DNA of 17,443 nt from Alphaproteobacteria bacterium (GTDB taxonomy: Bacteria > Pseudomonadota > Alphaproteobacteria > Reyranellales > Reyranellaceae). Within the stretch, counting starts at the first letter, position 1, and each line of letters starts with the position of its first letter. The position numbers were made by a program, and so were the translations under genes. Below are positions 1 to 5,921 of this stretch, piece after piece. Where the stretch lies: positions 245 through 17,687 of the forward strand of contig VBAF01000038.1 of NCBI GenBank assembly GCA_005884705.1, in the 5' to 3' direction. The notes beneath the pieces are model-generated. The model did no database searches. It saw only the letters and a program-made list of their open reading frames with translations, and had not been told where the DNA came from.

Positions 1-504
1 GTCGCGGGCGGCATCCTGGGCCAGGTCCCCAAGCCCCTGGAGGAAGTGCAGCCCGAGGAGTTCGCCGGCATCGTCGACGCCAACCTCAAGGGCTGCTTCC
101 TGTTCGCCAAGGCGGTGGCGCCCGGCATGAAGAGGGCCGGCGGCGGCCGCATCGTCACCATCTCGAGCCGCGCTGGGCTCGCGACCAGCCTGACCGGCAT
201 CCAAGCCTATGCCTCGGCCAAGCACGGCCAGGTCGGGCTGGTGAAGCAGCTCGCCCAGGAGCTGGGGCCGTTCGGCATCACCGTGAACTCGGTGGCGCCG
301 GGCTTCATGGCGACCAGCCCGGATTACGAGCGGCAGTGGAATTCCTACAGCGAGGCGTTCCGCCACTCCTTCGCCGACCGCATCGCCATGCGCCGCATGG
401 GCAAGCCCGAGGACATCGCCGACGCCGTCCTCTTCCTCGCCTCCGGCCACGCTTCCTGGATCACCGGCCAGACGCTGCCGGTGACCGGCTCCCCACTCGC
501 CTGA
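1..504 (+). CDS. SDR family NAD(P)-dependent oxidoreductase, 5' end outside window
   Basis: This is the C-terminal 167 residues of a classical short-chain dehydrogenase/reductase; the reading frame is open from base 1, so the nucleotide-binding TGxxxGxG end lies outside the window. Visible landmarks, counted from the first complete codon, are the N-A-N-L-K-G helix-4 region (about 27-31), the catalytic Ser in TISSRAG (55-56), and the catalytic pair in QAYASAKH (Tyr70, Lys74). The PG motif of SVAPGF follows, and the C-terminal ITGQTLPVTG matches the usual ITGQ-x-(I/L)-x-VDGG ending, but with TG for DG. Such enzymes oxidise or reduce alcohol/ketone substrates in the cytoplasm; the substrate cannot be read from sequence. 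The deacetylase gene follows after 14 bases, so the two are probably co-transcribed. A 3-oxoacyl-ACP reductase-type label is possible but not specific. Confidence 0.93.
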   Translation, partial: VAGGILGQVPKPLEEVQPEEFAGIVDANLKGCFLFAKAVAPGMKRAGGGRIVTISSRAGLATSLTGIQAYASAKHGQVGLVKQLAQELGPFGITVNSVAPGFMATSPDYERQWNSYSEAFRHSFADRIAMRRMGKPEDIADAVLFLASGHASWITGQTLPVTGSPLA

Positions 505-506
505 AC

Positions 507-513
507 AAGGAGG
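507..513 (+). promoter_or_regulatory. Ribosome binding site of the NodB-fold deacetylase
   Basis: AAGGAGG lies five bases before the ATG at 519. It fixes that start over an in-frame upstream ATG at 336, which lies inside the preceding SDR gene. Confidence 0.85.
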
Positions 514-518
514 TCATC

Positions 519-1436
519 ATGCCCGACACCCATGCGCCGCAGCTCGAACCCTGGCAGTGGGCCGACGCGCACTGGCAGAAGCTGGTCAACCAGGTCCGCG
601 CCGGCCGGACCTACCGACCCAAGGCGTGGAAGGACGGCGCGCGCTGCGCGGTCGCGCTGTCCTTCGACTCCGACCACGAGACCAACGAGCTGCGCGACGG
701 CGGCAAGTCGATCGGCCGCATGGCCTGGGGCCAGTCCGGCGCCCGGGTCGGCGTGCCGCGGATTCGCAAGCTGCTGGAAAAGCACGGCGTGAAGGCGACC
801 TTCTACGTGCCTGCCGTGTCGGCGATGCTGCATCCGGAGGAGCAGAAGGCGCTGGTCGCCGAGGGCCACGAGATCGGCATCCATGGCTGGATCCACGAGC
901 TCAATTCGGTGCTGCCGCGCGAGGCCGAGCGCGACCTGATGCTGCGCTCGGCCGACACGCTGGAACGGATCACCGGCAAGCGCGCGGTCGGAATGCGCAC
1001 GCCGTCGTGGGACTTCAGCCCCAACACGCTGGCGCTCGAGCAGGAGATGGGCCTGCTCTACGACTCCTCGCTGATGGCCGACGAGGATTGCTACGAGCTG
1101 CTGCTGCACGGCGAGCCGACCAGCGTGATCGAGCTGCCGGTCGAATGGGTGCGCGACGACGCGGTGTACTTCTCGATGCACCGCTTCTCCTCGCTGCGTC
1201 CCTACACGCCGCCGGCCGATGTGCTCGACATCTTCCGCCGCGAGCTCGATGCGGCTTACGAGGATGGCGGCGTGTTCCAGCTCACCATGCATCCGCACAT
1301 CATCGGTTATCGCTCGCGAATCTGGATCGTCGACGAGCTGATCCGCCACGCCAAGTCCAAGGGCCAAGGCAAACAAGGCGTGTGGTTCGCCACCCATGCC
1401 GAAGTGGCCGGCTACGCCAAGGCCCACGCGGCGTGA
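519..1436 (+). CDS. Polysaccharide deacetylase family protein (NodB fold, PuuE/PgdA-like), cytoplasmic
   Basis: This 305-residue protein has the NodB homology fold of carbohydrate esterase family 4 and its relatives. Motif 1 is LSFDSDHE (Asp50 and Asp52), motif 2 is the metal-binding HGWIH (His122, His126), motif 3 is RTPSWDFS (160-167), and the late histidine motif is TMHPHIIG (His258, His260). There is no signal peptide or membrane segment. It therefore probably acts on a small cytoplasmic amide rather than on cell-wall polymer, as in the PuuE allantoinase and Helicobacter PgdA-like branch of the family. The start at 519 is chosen for its strong ribosome binding site. The gene sits between two SDR genes and overlaps the second by four bases (GTGA), which suggests a shared pathway. 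The substrate is unknown; 'peptidoglycan deacetylase' would be an overstatement. Confidence 0.92.
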   Translation: MPDTHAPQLEPWQWADAHWQKLVNQVRAGRTYRPKAWKDGARCAVALSFDSDHETNELRDGGKSIGRMAWGQSGARVGVPRIRKLLEKHGVKATFYVPAVSAMLHPEEQKALVAEGHEIGIHGWIHELNSVLPREAERDLMLRSADTLERITGKRAVGMRTPSWDFSPNTLALEQEMGLLYDSSLMADEDCYELLLHGEPTSVIELPVEWVRDDAVYFSMHRFSSLRPYTPPADVLDIFRRELDAAYEDGGVFQLTMHPHIIGYRSRIWIVDELIRHAKSKGQGKQGVWFATHAEVAGYAKAHAA

Positions 1437-2179
1437 GCAAGGTCGCGATCGTAACCGGAGGCGCGCGCGGCATCGGCCGCGGCTGCGCGCTCGAGCTGGC
1501 GGCGCGCGGCTATGACATCGCCCTGGTCGACCTACTCGAGCCGGAGATGGCGCGGACCCGCGGAGAGATCGAGGCCAAGGGCCGCAAGGCGCTCACCTAC
1601 AAGGCCGATGTCGCCCAGTTCGCGCGCGCCCACGAGATCGCGGCGGACGTGGCGAGGCAATGGGGCCGCATCGACTTCCTGCTGAACGACGCCGGCGCCT
1701 CCAACGCCAAGGGCATGCTGGAGATCAAGGAGGAAGAATTCGACCGCACCATCGCGGTCAACCTCAAGAGCTGCTTCAACTACATTCACGCCGTCGCGCC
1801 GATCATGCTGACGCAGGAGCCCGGCGGACGCATCGCCAGCATGTCGTCGCTCAACGCCCTGTCGGGCGGCGTCACCTCGGCGGTCAGCAAGCACGCCTAT
1901 GCGGCGGCCAAGGCCGGCATCCTCGGACTCACCCGCTCATTGGCCAAGGAGCTCGGGCCCAAGATCATGATCAACGCGATCTGCCCCGGCGTGATCGAGA
2001 CCGAGCTCGGCAACAGCCTGACCAGGAGCCGCGGCGAGGAGATGAAGAAGGGCATCATGCTGAACCGGCTCGGCACGCCCGCCGACGTAGCGCAGCTCGT
2101 GGCCTTCCTCGCGACCTCGGAGCCCTGCTTCATCACCGGCCAGCACTTCGTGATCGACGGCTTCCAGTGGTCGTGCTGA
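1433..2179 (+). CDS. SDR family NAD(P)-dependent oxidoreductase
   Basis: This is a complete 248-residue classical SDR starting at a GTG that overlaps the deacetylase stop codon (GTGA), so translation is probably coupled. It carries the cofactor motif TGGARGIG (residues 8-15), the adenine-ring Asp60 and a slightly altered NNAG motif reading NDAG (86-89). Asn110, Ser138/Ser139, Tyr156 and Lys160 complete the catalytic tetrad (YAAAK). CPGVIET is the usual substrate-loop start. The acidic residue at the end of beta-2 (VDL, Asp33) favours NAD over NADP. A few extra residues separate the catalytic Ser from Tyr compared with most members. The enzyme probably works with the neighbouring SDR and deacetylase on a common substrate, but this is inference from gene order only. 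Its stop codon directly abuts the stop of the convergent gene on the other strand. Confidence 0.95.
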   Translation: MSKVAIVTGGARGIGRGCALELAARGYDIALVDLLEPEMARTRGEIEAKGRKALTYKADVAQFARAHEIAADVARQWGRIDFLLNDAGASNAKGMLEIKEEEFDRTIAVNLKSCFNYIHAVAPIMLTQEPGGRIASMSSLNALSGGVTSAVSKHAYAAAKAGILGLTRSLAKELGPKIMINAICPGVIETELGNSLTRSRGEEMKKGIMLNRLGTPADVAQLVAFLATSEPCFITGQHFVIDGFQWSC

Positions 2180-2476
2180 TCAGGGTTTCCGCTCGTCGTC
2201 GCGGCGGTCGACGATCTCGTACTTGACGTCGGTGACGGTGCGGTCGGTGGACGCTGGCGGCCCCGACACCGCCCGTCCGGTGAACAGCGCCCGCAGCCAG
2301 GCGCGCAGCCGGTAGAGCAGCAGGATCACCAGGGCGATCGCCACGAAGCCCGCGATCACCGCGAAGCCCAGCACCGCCAGCACCAGGAAGCCGATCAGCC
2401 CGAGCGCCGCCTGCAGCCAGACGCGCGGCGGCAGGCGCGCCAGCAGCTCGAACAGAGTGGGCCGCTGGCCGTTCAC
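2180..2476 (-). CDS. Small hypothetical membrane protein
   Basis: I do not recognise a family. The 98-residue product starts at a GTG whose four bases GTGA overlap the stop of the upstream isocitrate lyase-like gene, which suggests translational coupling. Residues about 22-55 form one long run of Leu, Val, Ala, Ile, Gly and Phe, enough for two closely spaced membrane helices. A basic stretch follows (YRLRAWLRALFTGR, 55-68), placing that side in the cytoplasm by the positive-inside rule. The tail is soluble and charged (TDVKYEIVDRRDDERKP, 82-98). The frame could be opened further upstream, but that part would only be a shadow of the lyase gene. Reality of the gene rests on its protein-like composition, its hydrophobic core and its coupled start. 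Its last codon abuts the stop of the convergent SDR with no spacer. Confidence 0.72.
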   Translation of the reverse strand: MNGQRPTLFELLARLPPRVWLQAALGLIGFLVLAVLGFAVIAGFVAIALVILLLYRLRAWLRALFTGRAVSGPPASTDRTVTDVKYEIVDRRDDERKP

Positions 2477-3321
2477 GGCTGCGCCCACTTCTTGTCGAAG
2501 TCCCAGACCTCGGAGAAGCCCATCAACTCGTGCATGTTGCGGTACTGCGGCAGCTCGATGCCGTTGCTGGTGCCCTGGCTCTTGAGGAACTCCCAGGCCT
2601 GGCGCATCGCCTCGGCAGCGACGCTGAAGCCCAGCCCCGGATAGATCGCCACGTCGAAGCCCCACTTCTTCAGCCGGTCGACCTCGACCCGCGGCGTCTT
2701 GCCGAACTCGACCATGTTGGCGAGCAGGGGCTTGTCGATCTCGCGGCCGATGCGCTCGAGCTCGGCCTCGCTCTCCGGCGATTCGACGAAGATCACGTCG
2801 GCGCCCGCCTGCTCGTAGAGCCGGGCCCGGCGCAGCGCCTCGTCGAGGCCGTGGCCGGTGCGCGCGTCGGTGCGGGCGACGATCAGAGTCGCTTGATCGC
2901 GCCGCGCCTCGGCCGCGACCTTGATCTTGAGCACCATGTCCTCGGCCGGCACGACCCGGCGGCCCGGCGTATGGCCGCATTTCTTGGGCATCTCCTGGTC
3001 CTCGATCTGGATGTAGCCGCGCACCGTGCGCTGGACGTTCAGCAGCCCGCCATAGCCGGTGTCGGCATCGGCGATCAGCGGCGTATCGATCACCGAGCAG
3101 ATCATCTCGGCGCGTCCGACCATGTCGGAATAGGTCGCCAGCCCGGCATCGGGCAAGCCGAGCATCGAGGCGGTCGCGCCATAGCCCGTCATGTAGAGCG
3201 CCGGGAAGCCCATGCGGTCGGCGACGCGCGCGGAGATGCCGTCATAGATGCCGGGCGCCAGGATGAACTCGCCCTTGGCGAGCCTGTCGCGCAGCACCCG
3301 GGCCTTGGCGTTGACCGTCAT
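2473..3321 (-). CDS. Isocitrate lyase/PEP mutase superfamily protein (oxaloacetate decarboxylase-like) with short internal gap
   Basis: The 282-residue product matches the isocitrate lyase/phosphoenolpyruvate mutase superfamily of Mg-dependent C-C or P-C bond lyases. Seen motifs are the metal site DADTGYGG (Asp85, Asp87), IEDQ (106-109), the mobile catalytic loop KKCGH (113-117, catalytic Cys115) and ARTDAR (149-154). Likely activities are oxaloacetate or 2-methylisocitrate-type cleavage; the subfamily cannot be settled by eye. ATG 3321 has a GAGGAG ribosome binding site seven bases upstream and follows the cyclase stop by ten bases. Oddly, only five residues (RGYIQ) lie between RTV (98-100 region) and IEDQ. 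PrpB and close relatives have about twelve there, including a K/R-A-G-x-A-A turn. About 21 bases therefore seem lost in frame, just before an active-site strand, and activity is doubtful. Confidence 0.9.
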   Translation of the reverse strand: MTVNAKARVLRDRLAKGEFILAPGIYDGISARVADRMGFPALYMTGYGATASMLGLPDAGLATYSDMVGRAEMICSVIDTPLIADADTGYGGLLNVQRTVRGYIQIEDQEMPKKCGHTPGRRVVPAEDMVLKIKVAAEARRDQATLIVARTDARTGHGLDEALRRARLYEQAGADVIFVESPESEAELERIGREIDKPLLANMVEFGKTPRVEVDRLKKWGFDVAIYPGLGFSVAAEAMRQAWEFLKSQGTSNGIELPQYRNMHELMGFSEVWDFDKKWAQP

Positions 3322-3331
3322 CGCTTGCTCC

Positions 3332-4180
3332 TCACACCTGCAGGACGGCCAGCTTGACGTCTCCCAGGCGGATCGTCGAGCCGGGCTGGAAGACGGCCGG
3401 CAGGCCCGAGCGCACCGCCCGGCCGTCGACTTCGGTGCCGTTGGTCGAGCCGAGATCCTCGATCTGCAGCGCATCGCCCGCGAGGCTGAGCCGCGCGTGG
3501 CGGCGCGAGACCGTGGGATGCGCCACGACGAGGGCGCATTGATCGGCGGCGCGGCCGACGATCGCGCCGCCGGCGAGCTTGCCGACACCGATCTCGAAGG
3601 CCAGCGGCAGGCCGTTCGAATCGGCGCCCTCGAAGCGCAGCGTGCCGCGCGGCGTGCTCGCCGGCCGAACGTGGAAGACATGGACCGGCCGGCTGACGTT
3701 CTTGAAGCCGTGGTCGCCGCCATCGATGAAGGCGTAGTCGATGCGCAGCTCGGTCACGTCGCGCACCGCGCGCGACACCGCAATGCCGCCCGGCTCGGCG
3801 ATGCCCTGGATGCGCGCCGCGAGGTTGACGCCGTCGCCGAAGATGTTCTGGTCCTCCTGGTCGACGATCACCTCGCCGAGATGCACGCCGATGCGGAACA
3901 GCATCCGCTGCTCCTCGCGCAGCGCCGCATTGAAGCGCGCCATGCGCTCCTGGATGTCGATCGCCGCATTGACCGCCGACACCGCCGAGCCGAACTCGGC
4001 CAGCATGGCATCGCCGGCGGTGCCGACCAGCCGGCCGCTGCCCGCCTCGATCGCCGGCCGCCAGACCTCATTCTGCGCCGCCTTGAGATGGCGGAAGGTG
4101 CGCGTCTCCGCCCCCTCCATCATGCGGGTGAAACCGGCGAGGTCGGCATGGACGATGGCGGCGAGCCTGCGCTTGGTCAT
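3332..4180 (-). CDS. Class III adenylate/guanylate cyclase domain fused to C-terminal FHA domain
   Basis: The 282-residue cytoplasmic protein joins two signalling domains. Residues about 5-170 are a class III nucleotide cyclase catalytic domain: metal-binding Asp13 in HADLAGFT and Asp57 in TAGDAMLAEF, and transition-state Asn119 and Arg123 in FGDGVNLAARI. Residues about 190-282 form a forkhead-associated domain with the phosphothreonine-binding set GR (209-210), SRRH (Ser225, His228) and STNG (Asn247). By eye, the usual purine-selecting Lys (four before Asp57) is Gly53, and the usual Asp of the D-I-Y-G-D motif is Asn112, so substrate choice is uncertain. There is no receptor or membrane domain; the FHA part probably docks a phosphorylated partner. 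The ATG overlaps the stop of the transglutaminase-like gene (ATGA), so the two are likely made together. Confidence 0.92.
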   Translation of the reverse strand: MTKRRLAAIVHADLAGFTRMMEGAETRTFRHLKAAQNEVWRPAIEAGSGRLVGTAGDAMLAEFGSAVSAVNAAIDIQERMARFNAALREEQRMLFRIGVHLGEVIVDQEDQNIFGDGVNLAARIQGIAEPGGIAVSRAVRDVTELRIDYAFIDGGDHGFKNVSRPVHVFHVRPASTPRGTLRFEGADSNGLPLAFEIGVGKLAGGAIVGRAADQCALVVAHPTVSRRHARLSLAGDALQIEDLGSTNGTEVDGRAVRSGLPAVFQPGSTIRLGDVKLAVLQV

Positions 4181-5103
4181 TCCAGCGGCCAGACCTCGAT
4201 CTCGCGCGCCAGCCCCCCGAGGTACTTCGCGGTGTAGGGCCCGACCTGGCCGATCGGCGCCAGCGCCGGTCCTGCAGGCTCGAGCGCCACATACTGCCGG
4301 CCGGCCTGGCGCACCGTGGTGTCACCCGCCTGGGCCGGCATCTCGACCACTAGGATCGCATGGTTGGGCATGGTGACTACCGCGAGTTTGCGGAAGCGCG
4401 TGAAGGTCCGCAGCACCGCCGCCAGCGCCACCGCCTTGCTGTCGCAATCGCCGCGGTTCTGCGCCAGCAGCGCCGGCGCCGGCAGGAAGTCGCCGCCCTG
4501 CCGCTGCTTGTCCTCGAGCGTCGCGTAGGGGATCTCCTGGAAGAAGCCGAGCGCCAGCGCCACCCGGGCGCGGTCGTCGTTCGGCACGTCGGGCACGTCG
4601 CCCAGCGCCTTGGTGAGCGCCCGCAGCGGTGCCTGCAGGGCGGTGGTCGCCGCGGCGAAATCGACCAGGATCCGGCGCTCGCCCACCGTGCGGCGGGCAT
4701 GGCGGGCGAGGTAATCCTGCTTGGATCGCGCCAGCCGCTCGTCGACCCGCCGCTTGAGCGGCTCGAGTGCCGCCGGATCGCGCGCCTCGAGGGTCCAGCG
4801 CAGCCCGTCGGCGGTACGCCGGATGTCGATGCGACCGCCCGCCCGTTCGGCCTCGTCGCGCAGGTCGCGCTCGACCACCCGCCACATCGCCTCAAGGCTG
4901 AACTCGGCGAACGACGCCTCGGAGTCGCGAATCGCCTGGCGAGTCAGGGTGAAGGCGACCTGGCGCTCATGCCGCTCGTGGTCGCGCCAGCGATAGCTCA
5001 GCAGCTCGTCGCCGCTGCGCGACACCCGCTTGAAGTCGAGCTGTTGCGCCGCCGCGCCCGTGGCGAGCGCAAGCAGCGCAGCCAGCAGCAGGACGAACCG
5101 CAT
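4177..5103 (-). CDS. Secreted transglutaminase-like cysteine peptidase-fold protein
   Basis: The 308-residue product begins with a clear Sec signal peptide: MRF, a Leu/Ala core (4-14), and an A-A-A-Q cleavage region near residues 17-20. The mature protein is predicted periplasmic. The N-terminal half is charged and unrecognised. Residues about 180-280 resemble the transglutaminase-like fold: GDCDSKAVAL (Cys220 as likely nucleophile), MPNHAILVV (His248), and YVALEPAG where the third residue is Glu275 rather than the more usual Asp. PYATLEDKQ (192-200) before the Cys is common in this fold as the YxxD/K stretch. Enzymatic activity is unproven; related domains act as proteases, amidases or inactive binding modules. 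It overlaps the cyclase downstream by four bases and the broken hydratase upstream by one base (TGATG). Confidence 0.82.
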   Translation of the reverse strand: MRFVLLLAALLALATGAAAQQLDFKRVSRSGDELLSYRWRDHERHERQVAFTLTRQAIRDSEASFAEFSLEAMWRVVERDLRDEAERAGGRIDIRRTADGLRWTLEARDPAALEPLKRRVDERLARSKQDYLARHARRTVGERRILVDFAAATTALQAPLRALTKALGDVPDVPNDDRARVALALGFFQEIPYATLEDKQRQGGDFLPAPALLAQNRGDCDSKAVALAAVLRTFTRFRKLAVVTMPNHAILVVEMPAQAGDTTVRQAGRQYVALEPAGPALAPIGQVGPYTAKYLGGLAREIEVWPLE

Positions 5104-5830
5104 CAGCGACCCTTGAAGGCCGGCGCTCGCTTCTCGCGCAGGGCGGCAAGGCCTTCGCGCAGGTCATCCGAGGTCTGGCACTCGCGGATGCCCTCGCGGA
5201 TCTTGGGGATGTCGGGCTCGGCCTGGGCGAACTGCTCGATGGCGCGCTTCATGTTGGCCATCGAGAGCGGTGCCAGGCCGGCGAGCTTGGCGGCGGTCGC
5301 ATCGACCGTGGCCTTGAACTCCAGCCGGTCGACCAGCCAATCGAGATAGCCGACGCGCAGCAGGTCCTCGTCGGTGAAATCCTCCGACAACAGGAACGCG
5401 CGCTTGGCAAAGCTCGGGCGCGCGCGGCCGGCATGAAGAACTTCATGCCCTTCACGCCGAGCCGGAAATCGCAAGCCAGCGCCATGTCGGTGGCGCCGCC
5501 ATAGACACCGCCGTTCAGCGCGCACAGCGTCGGCATGCGCATCGCCTCGAGCCGGTCCATCACCGTCTCGAAACTGTCCTTGTGGGTTTCAGACGACGGC
5601 CGCGCCGCCTTGCCCGACGGGATCGAGCCCAGGTCATAGCCCGAGCAGAAGCTCTTCTCGCCCGCCCCGGTCAGCACCGTCACCCGCACGTGGGGATCGG
5701 CATCGGCCTGCTCGATCGCCTCGCGCAGCTTGCCGAGCCCGGCAGTGTCGAGCCGGTTGTGCTTGGCCGGGTTGTTCAGGGTGATGGTGGCGCGCGGGCC
5801 GTCGATGGCGAGCAGGATGGTGTCGGTCAT
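5103..5830 (-). pseudogene. Enoyl-CoA hydratase/isomerase family gene, broken by internal deletion and frameshift
   Basis: Two reading frames together make one crotonase-fold protein. From ATG 5830 the first frame gives 137 good residues: the FCSGYDLG oxyanion segment (61-68), GGVYGGATDMALACDF (107-122) and GMKFFMPAAR, ending near 5420. Matching sequence then continues in another frame from PSFAKRAF (5417) to the stop at 5103, 104 residues. The sum is 241, while relatives have about 260. The missing part lies right after MPAAR, where crotonases carry the FG-x-x-P-x-x-G segment with the second catalytic Glu position. So roughly 20 codons are gone and the frame is lost. At the first Glu position (GGxCE in rat hydratase) this gene has Asp. 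The start lacks a well-spaced ribosome binding site. Sequencing or assembly error in a GC-rich hairpin is an alternative to real decay. Confidence 0.85.
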
Positions 5831-5921
5831 GATGCGGTGACATTACTCCAGCGGGCTGCGGCACGCGACCCTGGTGGCCGAACGCGACCGGGCGCGGCAT
5901 AGTGCGGCCCGGAGGACCTTT
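5831..5921. other. Divergent intergenic region
   Basis: These 91 bases separate the minus-strand operon beginning at 5830 from the plus-strand acyl-CoA dehydrogenase operon beginning at 5922, so promoters for both should lie here or overlap the gene ends. I see no convincing -35/-10 pair on either strand and no clear inverted repeat for a regulator. Confidence 0.5.
5911..5916 (+). promoter_or_regulatory. Ribosome binding site of the acyl-CoA dehydrogenase
   Basis: GGAGGA lies five bases before ATG 5922 and decides that start over the in-frame upstream start at 5874, whose residues (ERDRARHSAARR) look like translated intergenic DNA. Confidence 0.8.

Noticed and set aside
345..1427. A 360-codon minus-strand open frame under the deacetylase
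   Set aside because: Antisense to a protein with intact NodB motifs; His/Arg/Leu/Gly-rich shadow composition.
3322..3723. N-terminal extension of the isocitrate lyase-like frame upstream of ATG 3321
   Set aside because: The extra residues are Arg/Ser/Ala-rich and are a shadow of the cyclase-FHA gene; a ribosome binding site supports ATG 3321.
5103..5830. Programmed ribosomal frameshifting in the hydratase-like gene
   Set aside because: About 20 conserved residues are missing at the junction and no slippery heptamer is evident, so a frame slip alone would not restore the protein.
5831..5921. Promoter pair for the two divergent operons
   Set aside because: CATAGT (plus) and TAATGT (minus) resemble -10 boxes, but neither has a matching -35 at proper distance.
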